Of a DNA stretch of 5,953 nt, positions 1 to 5,953 are shown one piece after another. Source of the stretch: an uncultured Dyadobacter sp. (GTDB lineage Bacteria; Bacteroidota; Bacteroidia; Cytophagales; Spirosomataceae); assembly GCA_946481035.1 (NCBI GenBank), contig CAMLNK010000290.1:1-5953 (forward strand), given 5' to 3'. Positions within the stretch are counted from its first letter, which is position 1. Every line of letters starts with the position of its first letter. The notes beneath the pieces were generated by a model. The model saw only the letters and a program-made list of their open reading frames with translations, did not search any database and was not told the DNA's origin. The translations under genes and the position numbers were made by a program.

Positions 1-36
1 GATTCAAACTTTTTGCCAAGCAAGTTTATTTGTAAG

Positions 37-56
37 CAATCTAATTAAATAGATTG
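37..56. repeat. Small AT-rich inverted repeat just after higA
   Basis: A perfect 7-base inverted repeat, CAATCTA and TAGATTG, is separated by 6 bases and begins 2 bases beyond the higA stop codon. Its position suits the 3' end of the higBA transcript. The stem has only two G-C pairs and no T-run follows it on the minus strand, so it is at best a weak terminator. It could be chance. Confidence 0.25.
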
Positions 57-58
57 GA

Positions 59-370
59 TTAGGCTGATTGCAGATTTAGATCTGTCCAGAAATGGGTGAT
101 TGCAGTGCGGTCGACTTTCTTTTCGGCGTGCCACATATCGTAATTGGTTTGGAGATTGATCCAGAATTGGGAAGAGTTGCCAAATGCTTCCGACAACTTG
201 ACAGCCATTTCGGCAGTAATGCCCGATTGTTCGTTCACAATGGCCGAAAGGCTGCTTCTGCTAATACCAAGCCCTTTCGCTACCTCCGTAATGGTGAGGC
301 CTCGCTCTGCAAAGTACTCTTCTTTCAGTATTTCGCCGGGATGTACTGGCGGCAGGTTTCTCTTAATCAT
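59..370 (-). CDS. higA: HigA-family antitoxin, XRE-type DNA-binding protein
   Basis: This is a 103-residue antitoxin of the HigA family: a helix-turn-helix protein that normally binds and neutralises the HigB mRNA interferase and represses its own operon. The family signature PPVHPGEIL is at residues 7-15. A helix-turn-helix (ITEVAKGLGISRSSLSAIV) covers about residues 27-45. The typical GITAEMAVKLSEAFG and FWINLQ segments follow, and the length is normal for the family. I chose the ATG at 370, six bases past the original toxin stop (376). A TTG at 379, overlapping that toxin stop, would add three residues but starts before the conserved region. The gene is complete and in frame, although the toxin before it is broken. 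It may survive as an orphan repressor, or protect the cell from a related toxin encoded elsewhere; that role is inference. The family call is confident. Confidence 0.9.
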   Translation of the reverse strand: MIKRNLPPVHPGEILKEEYFAERGLTITEVAKGLGISRSSLSAIVNEQSGITAEMAVKLSEAFGNSSQFWINLQTNYDMWHAEKKVDRTAITHFWTDLNLQSA

Positions 371-375
371 AGCTT

Positions 376-593
376 TCAATGGTAATCGAGGTAATCTACA
401 TCATGAACATCACCATCTTCGAACCGGAAAATGATCCGGAAATTAGGAGAGACCTTGATGGACCAGAACTCACCAAGGTCTCCAGTTGGTCTAGCACGCG
501 GTTGATTTTTCTGAGATACGCAGCCGGCAATTTAGCCCCGTTACCATCACGGTAGAAGGCCAGCAAAGCCTTATGCCGGATGGAAACAATCAT
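376..593 (-). pseudogene. higB: HigB-family toxin, broken by internal deletion and frameshift
   Basis: This is the remnant of a RelE/ParE-superfamily HigB toxin, normally a ribosome-dependent mRNA endonuclease of about 92 residues. From the ATG at 593 the sequence reads MIVSIRHKALLAFYRDG and continues to NRVLDQLE, the usual N-terminal half. The usual C-terminal half (GDLGEFWSIKVSPNFRIIF, then FEDGDVHDVDYLDYH and a TGA at 376) is present but in another frame. The part between the halves, which in the family contains the PG..LH.LKG segment, is missing. The remnant is 218 bases against roughly 279 for an intact gene, so about 55-61 bases are gone, and the frame offset fits a loss of 3n+1. The shared bases CTGGA mark the likely junction near 463-468. 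Read from the ATG, translation ends at a TAG at 396-398 after 65 residues, giving a protein with no toxin core. A sequencing error is unlikely, because a whole block is absent rather than one base. Confidence 0.85.
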
Positions 594-619
594 AATGTGT
601 GTTTAAATAAAATCCTCAG

Positions 620-639
620 CCGTCGACTTTGGTCGACGG
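620..639 (-). terminator. Hairpin after glnS, candidate terminator
   Basis: A perfect 8-base inverted repeat, CCGTCGAC and GTCGACGG, with a 4-base loop lies 8 bases beyond the glnS stop. On the minus strand it is followed, after about 7 bases, by an ATTTTATTT stretch. The stem is GC-rich and strong, but the T-tract is offset, so this is a plausible rather than textbook intrinsic terminator. It also lies about 27 bases before the higB start, in the place where a HigA operator would be expected, so an operator role is an alternative. Confidence 0.55.
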
Positions 640-647
640 GAAGAGAG

Positions 648-2318
<1,671 letters not shown>

Positions 2319-2342
2319 ACTAAAATGAAATTTTCCAATTTT

Positions 2343-2375
2343 CAAAGTTAACCTTCTTCCTGCAAATTCCGCAAT
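2343..2375 (-). promoter_or_regulatory. Candidate Bacteroidota promoter for glnS
   Basis: On the minus strand a TAACTTTG (2350 down to 2343) matches the Bacteroidota -7 consensus TAnnTTTG. An ATTG (2375-2372) lies 21 bases upstream, close to the expected -33 TTG. Transcription would start near 2339 and give a leader of about 20 bases before the glnS ATG. This is a motif match only. Confidence 0.55.
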
Positions 2376-2410
2376 CGGCCCGGCGAAATCGTAAATCCGG
2401 AGGTTTGGCT

Positions 2411-2418
2411 TAATTTTG
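2411..2418 (+). promoter_or_regulatory. Candidate -7 promoter element for truA
   Basis: TAATTTTG matches the Bacteroidota -7 consensus TAnnTTTG and ends only 4 bases before the truA ATG. If used, transcription would start at or within a base or two of the start codon, giving a leaderless message. No clear TTG is seen at the -33 position. A GGAGG at 2399-2403 is 19 bases from the ATG, too far for a normal ribosome-binding site. Confidence 0.45.
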
Positions 2419-2422
2419 CAGC

Positions 2423-3169
2423 ATGCGCTATTTCCTAGAATTCAGTTACCGCGGTACCGCCTACGCAGGCTGGCAAAAACAGAACAATGCATTGGGCATT
2501 CAGCAGGTGCTGGAAGAGGCCTTTGCCAAGGTCCTGCGAATGCCCGTCGAACTTACCGGCAGCAGCCGCACCGACGCCGGTGTTCATGCAGAACAGCAAT
2601 TTGCCCATTTTGATTTACCCGAGGCGGTTGCCGACGCCGACATGCTGGTTTATAAACTGAATGCGCTGATTCCGAAAGATGTTGCTATTCAACGTCTTAT
2701 ACCGGTTGGTGACGACGTTCATTCAAGGTTTGCAGCCACGCACCGTAAGTACGAATACCGCATTACCTATCAAAAAAATCCCTTCCTTACCGACCTGGCT
2801 ACACAAATGCGGCGAAACCTGGACGTCGCACGCATGAACGAAGCGGCCGCACTGCTGCTTACGCATAACGATTTTGAAAGTTTCAGCAAGATCCACACGA
2901 ATGTCAATAACTTCCGCTGCACCATTACCGAGTCGCGTTGGGTGGAATCGGACGAAATGCTGGTGTATCATGTCAAAGCGAACCGCTTTTTGCGCGGAAT
3001 GGTGCGGGCGCTCGTAGGAACAATGCTGGAAGTCGGGCGTCACAAACTCACAGTTGGCGATTTTAACCAGATAATCCTTTCGCGGAATCGAAAAAATGCC
3101 GGAGCGCAGGCCCCGGCAGAAGGTTTGTTTCTGGTGGAAGTCGGTTATCCCGAAACGCTGCTCAGTTAA
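2423..3169 (+). CDS. truA: tRNA pseudouridine(38-40) synthase TruA
   Basis: TruA converts uridines 38, 39 and 40 in the anticodon stem-loop of many tRNAs to pseudouridine, in the cytoplasm and without a cofactor. The protein has 248 residues, within the family's range. It opens with [17 protein letters not shown], the usual TruA N-terminus. The catalytic aspartate is D51 in [11 protein letters not shown]. The family segments [13 protein letters not shown] (109-121), [17 protein letters not shown] (189-205) and the C-terminal [13 protein letters not shown] (230-242) are all present and in order. The ATG at 2423 is the only sensible start and aligns with the family's N-terminus. The gene diverges from glnS across 104 bases. 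Its last 8 bases overlap the end of the opposing dehydrogenase gene. Codons 226-232 also contain that gene's probable terminator hairpin. Confidence 0.97.
   Translation: MRYFLEFSYRGTAYAGWQKQNNALGIQQVLEEAFAKVLRMPVELTGSSRTDAGVHAEQQFAHFDLPEAVADADMLVYKLNALIPKDVAIQRLIPVGDDVHSRFAATHRKYEYRITYQKNPFLTDLATQMRRNLDVARMNEAAALLLTHNDFESFSKIHTNVNNFRCTITESRWVESDEMLVYHVKANRFLRGMVRALVGTMLEVGRHKLTVGDFNQIILSRNRKNAGAQAPAEGLFLVEVGYPETLLS
3091..3117 (-). terminator. Intrinsic terminator for the dehydrogenase gene, inside truA
   Basis: Read on the minus strand, GCCGGGG and CTCCGGC form a 7-pair stem (one G-T pair) around a 6-base loop at 3117-3098. It is followed directly by ATTTTTT (3097-3091). This is a good rho-independent terminator shape and starts 45 bases beyond the dehydrogenase stop codon at 3162. 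It lies wholly within the truA coding sequence. In the plus direction the T-run is absent after the stem, so it should not stop truA transcription. Confidence 0.7.
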
Positions 3170-4747
3170 TTGCTTTCCTGGTCTGCACATTATCGACCAG
3201 CCTGAAAATGCCCAGCGGGTTACCGTTCTTCAATTCATCGGGCAAAAGGGCGTCCGGCCAGTTCTGGAACGACTGCGGGCGCACAAACCGCAGGATCGAA
3301 TGCCTGCCAACGGACGTAAATTTGGAATCTGCCGTCGCCGGGAACGGCCCGCCGTGGTGAATGGATGGGCAAACTTCCACGCCGGTAGGCACGCCGTTCA
3401 TGATGAACCGGCCTGAAATCCTGGCTAGTTGCCGCACAATTTTCGGGTACTGCGCTACTTCCGCCTCTTCGGCGATCAATGTGGCTGTAAGCTGGCCCTT
3501 CAAATGCGCCACCGCCTCGTACTATTCTCACAAACAATCAGCAATGAGAACGGCCCGAAAACTTCTTCATGCAATTTTGGATTAGCAATAAAACTTTTGC
3601 CCGAAACCAATGCAATGGAAGCCTCGGCCTGATTTTGACCTTCCGAATGGATATCCGAAATAGCCAGTGCTGAAACCTCCGGCTGCTCCAATGCCTCCCC
3701 CCGCAGCTTGTAATAGGTTTTACAAATACCCGCGGTCAGCATGGTGGCCGAAGGAGTTTGAAGGATTTCTTTTTTATAGGAATCCTGAAATGCTTCCAAT
3801 CCTTCCGTTTTTGTAATAAATACTAAACCCGGATTCGTACAGAACTGCCCTGCACCCAGGCTCACCGAGCTCGCCAGCGTTTTTCCGAGTTGCTCTGCAT
3901 TGTTTTTCAAATATTCAGGCAAAACCACGATCGGGTTTACGCTACCCATTTCCGCAAACACCGGGATAGGCTCCTCACGCTCCTGTGCCAGCCGGAAAAG
4001 CGCCATGCCGCCCCGGTACGAGCCCGTAAAGCCGACAGCCTTGCTGGCCGGATGTTTCACCAATGCCGTCCCGACCTCAAACCCATCATCATAAAGCATT
4101 GAAAACGTGCCGTCAGGCATACCTGTGCGCTCGGCCGCGCGTACGATCGCCTGCGCCGTGAGGTCGCTCACGCCCGGGTGAGCGGGGTGGGCTTTGACGA
4201 TCACCGGATTGCCAGCGGCCAAAGCAGGCCCGGAATCCACACCGGCCACTGAATAGGCGAATGGAAAGTTGCTCGACCCAAATACGATCACCGGCCCGAT
4301 CGGCACGAGCATTTTGCGGATGTCGGGCTTGGGGACCGGCGAGCGGTCGGGTAGGGCGGTGTCGATGGAGGCTTCTATCCACGAGCCTTCCCGCAGGAGC
4401 TCCGCGAATTGGGTTAGCTGGTTGATTGTACGGGCGCGTTCGCCTTGCAAGCGGGCAATGGGTAGGCCCGTTTCCTGGCTGGCCCGTTCGAGCAGTTGGT
4501 CGCCTAATGCGAGTATTTCCTCGGTAATGGCGATCAGGAATGCGGCGCGTTCTGCTGCCGGTACTTGCGAATAGCTGTCGAATGCACGCTCGGCCAGCTC
4601 CATGGTTTTATTTACTTCCTCCGCGGTGGCGCACTGGAAAGTTTCAGGAAGGTAGCTGTCTGTCGCCGGAGCGTATGCCTTAAAGTGCCTTTCGCCTTCC
4701 GACGAAAGTGCGTACCCTATGAAGTTTTTGCCTTGAACGGTCGTCAT
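3162..4747 (-). pseudogene. Alpha-ketoglutaric semialdehyde (2,5-dioxopentanoate) dehydrogenase, one frameshift
   Basis: This is an NAD(P)-dependent aldehyde dehydrogenase of the type that oxidises 2,5-dioxopentanoate to 2-oxoglutarate (EC 1.2.1.26), the last step of several sugar-acid and hydroxyproline breakdown routes. From the ATG at 4747 the frame holds FGSSNFPFA with the oxyanion-hole asparagine N160, the cofactor lysine K185 in VIVKAHPAHPG, GFTGSYRGG (239-247), the general base E266 in FAEMGS and the nucleophile C303 in GAGQFCTNPG. KAHPAHPG and the later GVPTGVEVC, HHGGPFPAT and GNPLGIFRLVDN separate this subfamily from other aldehyde dehydrogenases. The frame breaks near 3516-3529: the upstream part ends CENSTRRWRI-stop, while the true continuation EAVAHLKGQLTATL lies in another frame. 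Restoring one base would give about 528 residues, the usual length. All catalytic residues precede the break, but the C-terminal 120 or so residues, which complete the fold and oligomer, would be lost. It may be a recent pseudogene or a base-calling error. Substrate is inferred from family. Confidence 0.85.
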
Positions 4748-4777
4748 TGCGATGATGTGGAATGATTGGTTTGCCTG

Positions 4778-4818
4778 AAAAAACAAAAGTTTGTGCCATC
4801 CGCGAACGACACAAACTT
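4778..4818 (-). terminator. Inverted repeat with T-run after moxR, candidate terminator
   Basis: A perfect 9-base inverted repeat, AAGTTTGTG and CACAAACTT, has a 14-base spacer (arms at 4787-4795 and 4810-4818). On the minus strand it runs directly into TTTTGTTTTTT, ending at 4778. The position, 45 bases after the moxR stop, fits a terminator for moxR. The stem has only three G-C pairs and a long loop, so it is weak. Its upstream arm overlaps a promoter-like element for the dehydrogenase, so an operator is also possible. Confidence 0.45.
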
Positions 4819-4819
4819 A
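4812..4819 (-). promoter_or_regulatory. Candidate -7 promoter element for the dehydrogenase gene
   Basis: On the minus strand TAAGTTTG matches the Bacteroidota -7 consensus TAnnTTTG. Transcription would start near 4808, leaving a leader of about 60 bases before the ATG at 4747. No TTG is seen near -33, so support is moderate. The element overlaps one arm of the 9-base inverted repeat. Confidence 0.4.
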
Positions 4820-4862
4820 TAATATTGAAATGCTAGATTCTTACTGATCCGTAAGCCCGCTT

Positions 4863-5861
4863 TTAAAGCAGTCGTCCGATAATGTCGTCCACCGAAATGC
4901 CTTCCGCTTCTGCTTTGAAGTTACGGATAATGCGATGGCGCAATACCGGTAATGCAACCGCTTGTACATCCTCGATATCCGGCGAATATTTGCCTGAAAG
5001 TAACGCATTACATTTCGCGGCGAGGATCAGCGACTGCGATGCCCGCGGACCTGCACCCCATTCGAGGTAGTCGTTGGTGTCTTTAATGGCGAGGCTGCCT
5101 TTCGGACGTGTTTTATGCACCAGTTTCACCGCATATTCGATCACATGATCGGTCACGGGCACGCGGCGTACGAGGTGCTGGAAATCTGTGATTTCTTCGG
5201 CGGTGATCACTTTCTTAACCTCGTAACGAACGTCAGTCGTGGTACTCTTCACAATGTTGACCTCCTCGGCATATGAAGGATAATCGAGCTGGATCATGAA
5301 CATGAAACGGTCGAGCTGTGCTTCGGGCAGGGGATAAGTACCTTCCTGTTCGATGGGGTTTTGCGTAGCCAGTACGAAAAACGGCCTGTCGAGCGGGTGT
5401 TTGGCACCGGCAATGGTCACCGAGTATTCCTGCATCGCTTCCAGCAACGCCGATTGCGTTTTGGGCGGCGTCCGGTTAATCTCGTCGGCGAGGATAATGT
5501 TCGCGAAGATCGGGCCTTTGATAAATTTGAAATTGCGGTTCTGATCGAGCGTTTCCGAACCTAGAATATCGGAAGGCATCAAATCGGGCGTAAACTGGAT
5601 CCGGTTGAAATTCAGGTCGAGCGAAGAAGCGATAGTCTGGATCAGGAGCGTTTTCGCGAGTCCCGGAACGCCTACCAGCAAGCAGTGCCCCTGGCAAAAA
5701 ATGGCGGTGAGCAGTCTTTTAACAACCTCATCCTGTCCGATAATCACATTCCCGATCTCACTCCGGATTTTATCATAAGCTACTTTCATAGCTTCGGCAG
5801 CTTCTACGTCCGATGAATACTTCACGTTATGTTTGGTTAGATTTTCACTCGTTAAAAGCAA
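4863..5861 (-). CDS. MoxR-family AAA+ ATPase
   Basis: This is a cytoplasmic AAA+ ATPase of the MoxR family. These proteins act as chaperones that help mature or activate other protein complexes, often with VWA-domain partners. The protein has up to 332 residues, normal for the family. Walker A is GVPGLAKT (64-71) and Walker B is IILADE (122-127), followed by the MoxR signature INRTPPKTQSALLEAMQE. Sensor 1 is ATQNP with N168, in the hallmark ATQNPIEQEGTYPLPEAQLDRF region, where R185 is the likely arginine finger. The C-terminal 130 or so residues form the AAA lid domain. The start is uncertain. A TTG at 5861 lies 20 bases after the preceding gene's stop; a GTG at 5825 (residue 13) would still keep the conserved SSDVEAAEAMK region; the first in-frame ATG, at 5789, would cut into it. 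The short gap suggests transcription together with the upstream gene. The usual DUF58/VWA neighbours are not on its downstream side here. Confidence 0.93.
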   Translation of the reverse strand: MLLTSENLTKHNVKYSSDVEAAEAMKVAYDKIRSEIGNVIIGQDEVVKRLLTAIFCQGHCLLVGVPGLAKTLLIQTIASSLDLNFNRIQFTPDLMPSDILGSETLDQNRNFKFIKGPIFANIILADEINRTPPKTQSALLEAMQEYSVTIAGAKHPLDRPFFVLATQNPIEQEGTYPLPEAQLDRFMFMIQLDYPSYAEEVNIVKSTTTDVRYEVKKVITAEEITDFQHLVRRVPVTDHVIEYAVKLVHKTRPKGSLAIKDTNDYLEWGAGPRASQSLILAAKCNALLSGKYSPDIEDVQAVALPVLRHRIIRNFKAEAEGISVDDIIGRLL

Positions 5862-5881
5862 TGATTACCGCCGTTTTACCG

Positions 5882-5953
5882 CTATAAATCGTCGGCGTTG
5901 GCGGCCAGCCCGAGAACTTTGCAATTTCTGTATTCGGGTTCGATGCTGATATA
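5882..5953 (-). CDS. C-terminal end of an unidentified gene, cut by the window edge
   Basis: An open frame runs on the minus strand from the window's right edge to a TAG at 5882-5884 and encodes 23 residues, ending NCKVLGLAANADDL. It lies in the same direction as moxR and stops 20 bases before the moxR start, as expected for the preceding gene of an operon. The composition looks like real protein, but the fragment is too short to name a family. Confidence 0.5.
   Translation of the reverse strand, partial: YISIEPEYRNCKVLGLAANADDL

Noticed and set aside
109..114. Further GTCGAC copies in higA (109-114) and the glnS end (near 706-713) as a repeat family
   Set aside because: They fall in coding sequence, as expected from Val-Asp-like codon pairs and their complements, and their flanks are not conserved beyond a few bases.
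2319..2345. Nine-residue N-terminal extension of GlnRS from a TTG
   Set aside because: The TTG lies within the putative TAACTTTG promoter element, and the conserved protein begins well after the ATG at 2318.
2399..2403. GGAGG as a Shine-Dalgarno site for truA
   Set aside because: It is 19 bases from the ATG, too distant for normal initiation, and other genes in the window also lack such sites, as is common in Bacteroidota.
3178..3200. CTGGTC/GACCAG inverted repeat after truA as a truA terminator
   Set aside because: The 6-pair stem has an 11-base loop, no T-run follows on the plus strand, and it falls in conserved dehydrogenase codons (RLVDN). Chance is the simpler explanation.
3516..3529. 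Programmed ribosomal frameshift in the dehydrogenase
   Set aside because: No slippery heptamer or following pseudoknot-like structure is evident, and this enzyme family is not known to use recoding.
4748..4786. Upstream TTG start for the dehydrogenase
   Set aside because: It would add 13 residues unlike the family, and it lies in the T-run of the inverted repeat. The ATG at 4747 fits the family's N-terminus.
4840..4855. CTTAC/GTAAG inverted repeat just after moxR
   Set aside because: Only five pairs with a six-base loop and no T-run follow, which is too weak to call a terminator or operator.

Overview
The window looks like a stretch of ordinary chromosome from a member of the Bacteroidota, most likely Cytophagales (Dyadobacter/Spirosoma-like). 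This is an inference. It rests on mid-range GC, the lack of Shine-Dalgarno sequences before the starts, several matches to the Bacteroidota -7 promoter element TAnnTTTG, and the character of the GlnRS, TruA and MoxR proteins. No tRNA, rRNA, CRISPR array, insertion sequence or phage gene is visible.

Layout from left to right. A HigB-HigA toxin-antitoxin locus lies on the minus strand (59-593). Its antitoxin is intact, but its toxin has lost about 20 internal codons and its reading frame. Next is glnS (glutaminyl-tRNA synthetase, minus, 648-2318), with a GTCGAC-based hairpin just after its stop. glnS diverges from truA (tRNA pseudouridine synthase A, plus, 2423-3169) across a 104-base gap that holds a promoter-like element for each gene. 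truA converges with, and overlaps by 8 bases, an aldehyde dehydrogenase gene of the alpha-ketoglutaric semialdehyde dehydrogenase type (minus, 3162-4747). That gene carries one frame break near 3516-3529. A strong intrinsic-terminator hairpin for it sits inside the truA coding sequence. Upstream of it, across a 115-base gap, is a complete MoxR-family AAA+ ATPase gene (minus, 4863-5861), then the last 23 codons of an unidentified gene cut by the window edge (5882-5953).

The genes do not form one pathway. glnS and truA both serve translation (tRNA charging and tRNA modification). The dehydrogenase belongs to sugar-acid or hydroxyproline catabolism feeding 2-oxoglutarate. moxR is a chaperone-like ATPase whose usual partners (VWA/DUF58 proteins) are not in view. 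I found no convincing new system. The points most worth checking are the toxin-dead HigBA locus, the frame break in the dehydrogenase, and the compact control signals: a terminator inside an opposing gene, a terminator hairpin overlapping a promoter, and a probably leaderless truA.
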